Of a stretch of 5,782 nt of DNA, positions 1 to 4,080 are shown one piece after another. The DNA comes from Ruminiclostridium sp. (GTDB taxonomy: Bacteria; Bacillota_A; Clostridia; Oscillospirales; Ruminococcaceae), in NCBI GenBank assembly GCA_017550775.1, contig JAFZOA010000580.1, positions 1-5,782 on the forward strand. Reading direction: 5' to 3'. The notes under the pieces were generated by a model. That model did not search any database, was not told where the DNA came from, and was given only the letters and a program-made list of their open reading frames with translations. Each line of letters starts with the position of its first letter. The stretch's first letter is position 1. Made by a program: the position numbers and the translations under genes.

Positions 1-17
1 CCCCGCCTTCGGCGGGG
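1..17 (-). terminator. GC-rich hairpin, probable terminator of the acidic-protein gene
   Basis: A perfect 7-bp inverted repeat, CCCCGCC-TTC-GGCGGGG, lies 47 bases past the stop of the minus-strand gene at 65-490. Read on the minus strand it would be followed by sequence outside the window, so the T-run expected of an intrinsic terminator cannot be seen. On the plus strand it is followed by an A/G-rich stretch, which does not fit a plus-strand terminator. Confidence 0.5.
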
Positions 18-64
18 AGAAGAAACCAAAAACTTGTTGTCTGTTTATTGGTTTGATCTTAGTA

Positions 65-490
65 TCATTCGTCAACTCTTATATTGGCGGAAAATACATA
101 CGGAGAGCCGTCGCTTTCACGGCTCATCGAGAAGTCTATCATGATCTCGTGGTCGTCATAATCGAACCCGGTGGAGTATTCCGCGCTCCGCCCGCCCTCA
201 TAGCTGTCATACCCCGTGATCTCCTCACAGCAGATATCATACGCCCTTGCGAAAGCGCGCCGCGTGTCGAGATAGCAGCGGAACTCGTAAGGGAGCTCCT
301 CAACATATTCAAGCGCGGCTGACGGGTCAAATCTCATTATGTCCTTCGGCGTGAAAGAAAGCGCAATGCTTTCGAGCGGAGGAGCCTCAAAGAACAGCTC
401 GCTGTCCTCTATCAGTTCATCGTACTCGTCCTCGTCGTACACCTCGTCCTCGTTGTTCACTTCCGGGTCGAATGTCCCGAACAGCCCCAT
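65..490 (-). CDS. Small, strongly acidic hypothetical protein (141 aa)
   Basis: I do not recognise a family. The start at 490 is supported by a near-ideal Shine-Dalgarno, AAGGAGG (498-504 on the complement), seven bases before ATG. About 38 of 141 residues are Asp or Glu, against one Lys and eight Arg, so the protein should carry a large negative charge. Residues 8-40 are an acidic, tyrosine-containing stretch that is probably disordered. Residues 45-141 have mixed hydrophobic/charged composition consistent with a small folded domain, with Cys at 72, 86 and 87. There is no signal peptide or membrane segment, so it is probably cytoplasmic. It lies 86 bases downstream of the alcohol dehydrogenase gene on the same strand, with a hairpin between them, so it may be read partly by read-through or from a weak AT-rich promoter (TATACA/TATAAA around 511-523). 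Its function is unknown; the composition would suit a protein partner or an inhibitor of a basic surface, but that is speculation. Confidence 0.8.
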   Translation of the reverse strand: MGLFGTFDPEVNNEDEVYDEDEYDELIEDSELFFEAPPLESIALSFTPKDIMRFDPSAALEYVEELPYEFRCYLDTRRAFARAYDICCEEITGYDSYEGGRSAEYSTGFDYDDHEIMIDFSMSRESDGSPYVFSANIRVDE

Positions 491-527
491 ATCCGCACCT
501 CCTTCGCGCTTTTATACTGTATAACAA

Positions 528-555
528 GTCCCCATTCCAGTAAGGGAACGGGGAC
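528..555 (-). terminator. Hairpin after the alcohol dehydrogenase gene, possible leaky terminator
   Basis: Arms 528-538 and 545-555 pair over 11 positions around a 6-base loop. The single non-Watson-Crick position is a G-T wobble on the minus strand but an A-C mismatch on the plus strand, so the structure favours minus-strand RNA. It starts 21 bases past the dehydrogenase stop and is followed by TTGTTAT, a poor T-run. It probably terminates or attenuates transcription before the acidic-protein gene. Confidence 0.5.
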
Positions 556-576
556 AGTTTGTCAATAAGCTTTGTA

Positions 577-1722
577 TCACATTATCTTTTTGTAAAGTTC
601 TTTAAGCTCCGCAACGCTTGTGTCACGCGGGTTGCCCGGGCGGCACGCGTCCGCAAATGCGTCCTCTGCGAGCCTGTCAAGGTCTTCCTCGCGCACCTTC
701 TCGTTCTTCGCGGGAATGCCGACATCTGCGGAAAGCTTCTTTACCGCGTCTATCGCGGCCTTGCGGTATTCCTCCTGCGACATGGAATCAACGCCCCCGA
801 CTCCCATTGCGCGCGCGATCTCTCTGTACTTCTCGCCGGTGAAGTCCTGATTGTACTCCATAACTATCGGAAGCATCATAGCGCAGGCAACACCGTGAGG
901 CGTGTCATAGTGCGCACCGAGCGTGTGAGCGATTGAGTGCGCGATACCGAGTCCTACGTTGGAGAAGCCCATACCCGCGATATACTGTGCAAGCGCCATG
1001 CCCTCGCGGTTCTCGGGAACGTTATCCACCGCGCCGCGAAGGTTCTTCGATATCAGCCTTATGGCTTCAAGGTGGAACATATCGGTCATTTCCCACGCCG
1101 CCTTTGTGGTATAGCCCTCAATCGCGTGGGTAAGAGCGTCCATGCCGGTAGCCGCAGTAAGGCTCTTGGGCATGGTGGACATCATATCGGGATCGACTAT
1201 CGCGATCTCGGGGATATCGTGCTCGTCAACGCAGACGAACTTGCGCTCCTTTTCGGTATCGGTGATAACATAGTTTATCGTTACTTCCGCGGCTGTACCT
1301 GCGGTAGTGGGGACTGCGATAGTGGGAACAGCATGGTTTTTGGTGGGAGCAACGCCTTCGAGGGAGCGCACGTCCGCGTACTCGGGATTGGTGATGATTA
1401 CGCCTATTCCCTTTGCGGTATCCATGGACGAACCGCTGCCTATCGCGATCATTGAATCCGCGCCGCACGCCTTGAAGGCTTCAACGCCGCTCCTGACATT
1501 TTCGATAGTGGGGTTGGGCTTGATGTCGGTGAAAAGGGTGTATTTCAGCCCCTCCTTGTCAAGCAGGTCTGTTACCTTCGCGGTAACGCCGAATTTCACG
1601 AGGTCGGGGTCGGAGCACACAAAAATGTGTTTGAAGCCCTTGGTTTTCGCAATTCCAGGAATTTCCGAGACAGCGCCCTTGCCGTGGAATGATACATTGT
1701 TCAGTATTATTCTGTTTGCCAT
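577..1722 (-). CDS. Iron-containing (group III) alcohol dehydrogenase, FucO/lactaldehyde reductase-like
   Basis: This is a cytoplasmic NAD(H)-dependent oxidoreductase of the Fe-ADH family. It is full length (381 aa, close to E. coli FucO at about 382) and resembles FucO along its whole length, including the N-terminal MANRIILN, the block TTAGTAAEVTINYVITD (139-155) and FTGEKYR (294-300). The cofactor loop is GSGSSMD (95-101), where the usual form is GGGS. Asp38 matches the FucO aspartate linked to NAD preference. Likely metal ligands are Asp195, His199 (in GMDALTHAIEGY), His262 and His276 (in PHG), all present. In the family it would reduce lactaldehyde to 1,2-propanediol or interconvert short-chain aldehydes and alcohols, re-oxidising NADH. 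No fucose or rhamnose genes are nearby, so the substrate is not fixed; ethanol, butanol or propanediol dehydrogenase are alternatives. The ATG at 1722 follows a GGAGGG ribosome binding site. Transcription likely starts from the promoter at 1802-1829, leaving a leader of about 70 bases. Confidence 0.95.
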   Translation of the reverse strand: MANRIILNNVSFHGKGAVSEIPGIAKTKGFKHIFVCSDPDLVKFGVTAKVTDLLDKEGLKYTLFTDIKPNPTIENVRSGVEAFKACGADSMIAIGSGSSMDTAKGIGVIITNPEYADVRSLEGVAPTKNHAVPTIAVPTTAGTAAEVTINYVITDTEKERKFVCVDEHDIPEIAIVDPDMMSTMPKSLTAATGMDALTHAIEGYTTKAAWEMTDMFHLEAIRLISKNLRGAVDNVPENREGMALAQYIAGMGFSNVGLGIAHSIAHTLGAHYDTPHGVACAMMLPIVMEYNQDFTGEKYREIARAMGVGGVDSMSQEEYRKAAIDAVKKLSADVGIPAKNEKVREEDLDRLAEDAFADACRPGNPRDTSVAELKELYKKIM

Positions 1723-1771
1723 GATTACACACCCTCCGTCATTAAAAAATTATATCGTTCAATAGTGAAAA

Positions 1772-1789
1772 CTGCCGAAACATCGGTAG
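1772..1789 (-). other. Small hairpin in the alcohol dehydrogenase leader
   Basis: The inverted repeat CTGCCGA-AACA-TCGGTAG lies just downstream of the predicted transcription start of the dehydrogenase gene, near the 5' end of its roughly 70-base leader. On the transcribed strand one position is an A-C mismatch, leaving a core CCGA/TCGG stem. It could stabilise the mRNA 5' end or be chance. Confidence 0.3.
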
Positions 1790-1801
1790 CCTCCACATTT
1801 A

Positions 1802-1829
1802 ATTATATCACATTTTCCCAAAAAGTCAA
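1802..1829 (-). promoter_or_regulatory. SigA-type promoter of the alcohol dehydrogenase gene
   Basis: On the minus strand the -35 box is TTGACT (complement of 1824-1829) and the -10 box is an exact TATAAT (complement of 1802-1807), separated by 16 bases. Predicted transcription starts near 1795. A second TATAAT (complement of 1748-1753) lies closer to the gene but lacks a good -35 box. No clear redox-regulator (Rex) palindrome was found. Confidence 0.8.
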
Positions 1830-1867
1830 GTGTTTCGTCCGCTCCGGAACTTCACTGCGGCAAATAC

Positions 1868-1896
1868 TTGCAAAAGAGAGGATAATGTGGTAAACT
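1868..1896 (+). promoter_or_regulatory. Weak candidate promoter for the DUF1624 gene
   Basis: TTGCAA (1868-1873) and TAAACT (1891-1896) are 17 bases apart; each matches four of six consensus positions. A better -10-like box, TATGAT, sits at 1898-1903 but without a -35 at the right distance. The divergent gene requires a plus-strand promoter somewhere in 1723-1978, and this is the best one I see. Confidence 0.3.
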
Positions 1897-1978
1897 ATAT
1901 GATACAGAAAACAGGCGGTCTTAAAAGACGTGGACGCCGGCTTTGACTGCCGCAGCGAAAAAATAAGGAGATGACCCG

Positions 1979-2740
1979 ATGAACAAAAGAATAGGAACGC
2001 TTGACGAGGTGCGGGGAATTGCGTATATCGCGATGATACTGTACCACGCCTACTACGATATAGCGTTCGTTTATATGCACGATCTTCCCGGTTTCATTGA
2101 TACCGCGGCACACTTCATCCAGCCCTTTATCGCCGGAACATTCATATTCGTTGCCGGTATATCGTCGAACTTCTCGAACAACAATTTCAAGCGCGGTGTG
2201 ACATACTTCTTCTTCGCAATGGCGCTCACATTCGTAACTGCGGTCGCGCTCCCGTCGGAGGTCATCGTATTCGGCGTGCTGCACTTCCTCGGCATTGCGG
2301 CTATGATATACGGATTTATCGGCAAATTCACCGAGCGCATACCGTGGGTGATCGGGTTGGTGCTGTTCTCGGTCCTGTTCGCGGTGACGTACAATGTCCC
2401 GCGCGGCAGCATGGGTATCGACGGACTGTTTTCCGTACAGCTCCCGGGATTTTTGTACGAACATTACTTCCTGTTCCCGCTCGGTTTCGCATCCCGTACG
2501 TTCTACAGCGCGGATTACTTTCCGCTTATCCCGTACCTGTTCCTGTTCCTCGCGGGAAGCTCTCTCGGCGTATATTTAAGCTCAGGGCACGCCCCGAAGA
2601 GCCTCGGCATGACGCGCTTCAAGGGGCTCGCGTTCGTCGGAAGACACGGGCTCTGGATATATATGCTGCACCAGCCGGTGACGATACTTATACTTGAGGT
2701 CGTGTTCAAGCTCACCGGACAGGGAACGATTTTCCTGTAA
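1979..2740 (+). CDS. DUF1624/HGSNAT-like integral membrane acyltransferase (253 aa)
   Basis: This is a multi-pass membrane protein of the family that includes the catalytic domain of heparan-alpha-glucosaminide N-acetyltransferase. Hallmarks are the N-terminal LDEVRGIAYIAMILYH (residues 8-23, His23 the likely counterpart of the conserved family histidine), the FIAGTFIFVAG helix (50-60), FGVLHFLGIA (98-107), YFPLIPYLFLFLAG (180-193), and the C-terminal GRHGLWIYMLHQP (221-233). Hydrophobic segments near 11-30, 45-62, 72-90, 97-113, 122-138, 158-172, 182-200 and 222-245 suggest about seven or eight membrane spans. Human HGSNAT moves acetyl groups across the lysosomal membrane onto glucosamine. 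Bacterial members of this length are mostly uncharacterised and are inferred to acylate cell-envelope glycans. The start at 1979 is set by AAGGAG (1965-1970) eight bases upstream. No glycan-synthesis gene is adjacent, so the acceptor is unknown. I saw no good plus-strand terminator after it, so some read-through into rpmE is possible. Confidence 0.88.
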   Translation: MNKRIGTLDEVRGIAYIAMILYHAYYDIAFVYMHDLPGFIDTAAHFIQPFIAGTFIFVAGISSNFSNNNFKRGVTYFFFAMALTFVTAVALPSEVIVFGVLHFLGIAAMIYGFIGKFTERIPWVIGLVLFSVLFAVTYNVPRGSMGIDGLFSVQLPGFLYEHYFLFPLGFASRTFYSADYFPLIPYLFLFLAGSSLGVYLSSGHAPKSLGMTRFKGLAFVGRHGLWIYMLHQPVTILILEVVFKLTGQGTIFL

Positions 2741-2785
2741 TAATTCCGGCTTCCGAGATTTGTGCGGAAAAACAGAAAAAAAGTG

Positions 2786-2814
2786 TTGACAAATCCATAC
2801 ACGAGTGATATAAT
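2786..2814 (+). promoter_or_regulatory. Exact consensus SigA promoter for rpmE
   Basis: TTGACA (2786-2791) and TATAAT (2809-2814) are separated by 17 bases, a perfect match to the vegetative consensus. The predicted start is at about 2820-2822, giving a leader of about 60 bases before the TTG start codon. This strength suits a ribosomal protein gene. Confidence 0.92.
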
Positions 2815-2820
2815 AGTGTC

Positions 2821-2851
2821 TTGACGACGGTCAATGGGTTGCTCCCCAGTG
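2821..2851 (+). promoter_or_regulatory. Structured rpmE 5' leader, candidate L31 autoregulatory element
   Basis: Two small stems lie at the expected 5' end of the rpmE transcript. The first is TTGAC-GACG-GTCAA (2821-2834). The second is TGGG (2835-2838) with CCCA (2845-2848), extendable past one A-G mismatch by CA/TG (2832-2833 with 2850-2851). That extension uses bases also needed by the first stem, so the two would compete. Ribosomal leader motifs upstream of L31 genes have been described in Firmicutes and other phyla; membership here is inferred from position and pairing only. Confidence 0.4.
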
Positions 2852-2882
2852 CTGTATTTTTCATAGAGAAGGCGGTGACGGA

Positions 2883-3083
2883 TTGAGGGACGGTCTCCAT
2901 CCGGAGTATGAAGCTACAACGATAAAGTGCGCGTGCGGAGCTACATTTGAAACACGTTCCACTAAAAAGGACATTAAAGTAGAAATTTGCTCCAAGTGCC
3001 ACCCTTTCTTCACAGGTAAGCAGAAGCTCGTTGACGCGGGCGGCCGTGTTGAAAAGTTCAAGAAGAAGTACAACATCAAGTAA
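2883..3083 (+). CDS. rpmE: 50S ribosomal protein L31, zinc-binding type
   Basis: This is a component of the large ribosomal subunit that contributes to the bridge between subunits. The 66-residue product matches bacterial RpmE throughout: LHPEY near the N-terminus, [19 protein letters not shown] in the middle, HPFFTGKQK (40-48) and [11 protein letters not shown] near the end. Cys16, Cys18, Cys36 and Cys39 form the zinc site of the C+ paralog, which in bacteria such as Bacillus subtilis is replaced by a cysteine-free paralog under zinc starvation. The start is TTG at 2883: the ribosome binding site AAGGCGGTG (2869-2877) ends five bases upstream, no in-frame ATG or GTG lies between it and the conserved N-terminus, and the product then has normal length. 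It has its own consensus promoter and a terminator at 3106-3139, so it is a monocistronic unit, with possible read-through from the upstream membrane gene. Confidence 0.97.
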   Translation: MRDGLHPEYEATTIKCACGATFETRSTKKDIKVEICSKCHPFFTGKQKLVDAGGRVEKFKKKYNIK

Positions 3084-3105
3084 TTATCCGAAAAGCTTCA
3101 GGCGC

Positions 3106-3139
3106 TCCCGACGGACTTGTCCGCCGGGACGTTTTCTTT
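3106..3139 (+). terminator. Intrinsic terminator of rpmE
   Basis: Arms TCCCGACGGAC (3106-3116) and GTCCGCCGGGA (3119-3129) pair with one A-C mismatch, and the run TTTTCTTT (3132-3139) follows almost directly. It lies 22 bases past the rpmE stop. Confidence 0.88.
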
Positions 3140-3347
3140 CCCGTGATCCCGGACAGAAAAATGATTTTTCGGCAGACGGAATAAACCGTATCGAAACGGT
3201 GCATAATCAGATTGAAAACATTACGCAAAGCCCCGAAAACAGCGCGTTTCATGTTTATTTTATAGTTAATAAGTACCTAATAACATCTGCTATATTGTTA
3301 TTTTTTTACCATATTGCACTAACTTGCAAAAAAAAGCGTAAAATCGC

Positions 3348-3376
3348 TTGAAATTGGCATTTTTTTGTGATATAAT
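3348..3376 (+). promoter_or_regulatory. Strong SigA-type promoter of the SCP2-like gene
   Basis: TTGAAA (3348-3353) and an exact TATAAT (3371-3376) are 17 bases apart, and the sequence upstream is rich in A and T runs that could act as an UP element. Transcription should start near 3383, which rules out the in-frame TTG at 3382 as a start codon. A small dyad, AAGCG-N6-CGCTT (3334-3349), touches the -35 box. Confidence 0.88.
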
Positions 3377-3441
3377 ACTTTTTGATAAAAAAAAGCGGTG
3401 CGTTAGCCCGTTTCAACTCAAAAAAAGGAAGGACATTAAAG

Positions 3442-3969
3442 ATGGCTAAATCAGCTTACGAAAAGGTTTATGAAAGTCTGAAGAAAACTATCAAGAAGAC
3501 CGATACTTCATCTTTTGAGGGGTTTTTCGCTTTCCAGTTCACTGTAACGGGTGACGCAGCGGGAACATTCTACATGGAATTCAAGGACGGCGTTCTTTCG
3601 GTAGAAAACTTTGACTACGAAGATCACACTGCTGTCTTCAAGGCAGACGCGGAAACATTCACCGCTCTCGTTGAAGGCAAGATCACTCCCGCAAAGGCGA
3701 TCAAGTCCGGCAAGCTCGTTGTTGAAGACAACGAACCCGGCTGCGCTGACATCTTCAACGCTATAGCTCCCAAGAAGGCTGCTGCGGCTAAGAAGACAGA
3801 AGAAAAGGCTCCTGCAAAGAAGGCTGCTCCCGCTAAGAAGGCTGCGGAGAAGGCTGAAGCTCCCAAGGCTGAAGTTAAGCCCGCTCCCGCAAAGGAAGCT
3901 CCCAAGGCTGAGGCTAAGCCGGCTGCTGAAAAGAAGACTGCTGCAAAGACAACAAAGAAGACCAAGTAA
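3442..3969 (+). CDS. SCP2 sterol-carrier-like domain protein with histone H1-like Ala/Lys/Pro tail (175 aa)
   Basis: Residues 1-109 resemble a small SCP2 (sterol carrier protein 2) domain: an N-terminal amphipathic helix, beta strands including FAFQFTVTGDAAGTFYMEFKDG (29-50), then LVEGKITPAKAIKSGKLVVE (76-95), a typical SCP2 ending. Such domains bind lipids or other hydrophobic ligands; the ligand in bacteria is usually unknown. Residues 110-175 contain only Ala (23), Lys (21), Pro (8), Glu (8), Thr (5) and one Val, net about +13, with PAKKA-type repeats like histone H1 and bacterial H1-like tails; this part is probably disordered and may bind nucleic acid, ribosomes or acidic membrane. ATG 3442 is chosen because GGAAGG lies nine bases upstream and the promoter start site lies inside any longer reading frame. 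In the tail every Lys is AAG and 18 of 23 Ala are GCT, unlike the GCG/GCC-rich neighbours. With the strong promoter and terminator this suggests high expression. No signal peptide. The SCP2 call is by motif reading, fairly sure; the role is unknown. Confidence 0.85.
   Translation: MAKSAYEKVYESLKKTIKKTDTSSFEGFFAFQFTVTGDAAGTFYMEFKDGVLSVENFDYEDHTAVFKADAETFTALVEGKITPAKAIKSGKLVVEDNEPGCADIFNAIAPKKAAAAKKTEEKAPAKKAAPAKKAAEKAEAPKAEVKPAPAKEAPKAEAKPAAEKKTAAKTTKKTK
3769..3966 (+). repeat. Low-complexity coding repeat (Ala-Lys-Pro tail)
   Basis: The DNA encoding the tail is built from imperfect repeats of GCT, AAG, CCC and GAA codons. One exact direct repeat, GCTCCCAAGGCTGA, occurs at 3859-3872 and 3898-3911, 39 bases (13 codons) apart, so in frame. 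Such DNA can expand or contract by slippage in whole codons, which predicts tail-length variation between strains. Confidence 0.7.
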
Positions 3970-3982
3970 GTTACAAAATCAT

Positions 3983-4016
3983 AACGGCGCGTATCGTTCG
4001 ATACGCGCCGTTTTTT
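3983..4016 (+). terminator. Strong intrinsic terminator of the SCP2-like gene, possibly bidirectional
   Basis: A perfect 14-base inverted repeat (AACGGCGCGTATCG at 3983-3996 and its complement at 3999-4012) is followed by a run of six T (4011-4016). It begins 13 bases past the stop codon. On the minus strand the hairpin is followed by TTATGATTTTG, so it may also help stop transcription from the convergent gene at 4081-5469. Confidence 0.93.
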
Positions 4017-4023
4017 CTGCGAA

Positions 4024-4068
4024 CAGCGCCCCCGGTTTACGGCATCCTGTCGTGATCCGGGGGCGCTG
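4024..4068 (-). terminator. Long GC-rich hairpin downstream of the Re-citrate synthase-like gene
   Basis: A perfect 12-bp stem (CAGCGCCCCCGG at 4024-4035 with 4057-4068) encloses a second stem, ACGGCA-TCC-TGTCGT (4039-4053, one G-T wobble), with only a small internal mismatch between them. On the minus strand it begins 12 bases past the stop of the 4081-5469 gene, but no good T-run follows (TTCGC). It may act with the adjacent hairpin as a tandem terminator or as a 3' mRNA-stabilising structure. Confidence 0.6.
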
Positions 4069-4080
4069 TATTGATTTCTG

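Larger units (their letters stand above)
3084..3441. other. Gene-free AT-rich intergenic region between rpmE and the SCP2-like gene
   Basis: I see no credible coding sequence in this stretch of about 358 bases. It holds the rpmE terminator at the left and the promoter and leader of the next gene at the right. Between them are several dyads: GAAAAAT-G-ATTTTTC (3156-3170), ACCGT-N6-ACGGT (3187-3202), and an AT-only stem AATAACA/TGTTATT (3279-3302) followed by five more T. The segment 3240-3370 is strikingly AT-rich and may act as an upstream promoter element. A small RNA is possible but no promoter for one is convincing. Confidence 0.6.

Noticed and set aside
937..1455. Long plus-strand open frame opposite the alcohol dehydrogenase
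   Set aside because: It overlaps a clear family member antisense, has no family resemblance and no ribosome binding site that I can see.
1855..1955. Inverted repeat CTGCGGCA (1855-1862) and TGCCGCAG (1948-1955)
   Set aside because: Only eight bases, far apart, and the left arm lies upstream of the candidate promoter, so no common transcript is implied.
1895..2464. Minus-strand open frame of 189 residues opposite the DUF1624 gene
   Set aside because: Antisense shadow: rich in Arg, His and Glu with no recognisable motif, while the plus strand encodes a membrane protein with family motifs.
2719..2738. Eight-bp hairpin over the stop codon of the DUF1624 gene
   Set aside because: Contains a wobble pair, lies in coding sequence and lacks a following T-run; likely chance.
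2751..2769. Hairpin TTCCG-N9-CGGAA after the DUF1624 gene
   Set aside because: On the plus strand it is followed by A's, not T's, so it is not an intrinsic terminator for that gene.
3329..3349. Minus-strand terminator-like hairpin with a T-run (AAGCG/CGCTT)
   Set aside because: No minus-strand gene reaches it: the convergent gene is already followed by hairpins at 3983-4068. It is more likely part of the promoter region.
3031..3351. Plus-strand open frame of 106 residues overlapping the end of rpmE
   Set aside because: It starts inside rpmE in another frame, runs through the rpmE terminator and has no ribosome binding site or protein-like pattern.
3382..3441. Upstream TTG start giving a 195-residue SCP2-like protein
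   Set aside because: The promoter TATAAT ends at 3376, so transcription begins at about 3383, inside or after that codon; ATG 3442 has a good ribosome binding site.
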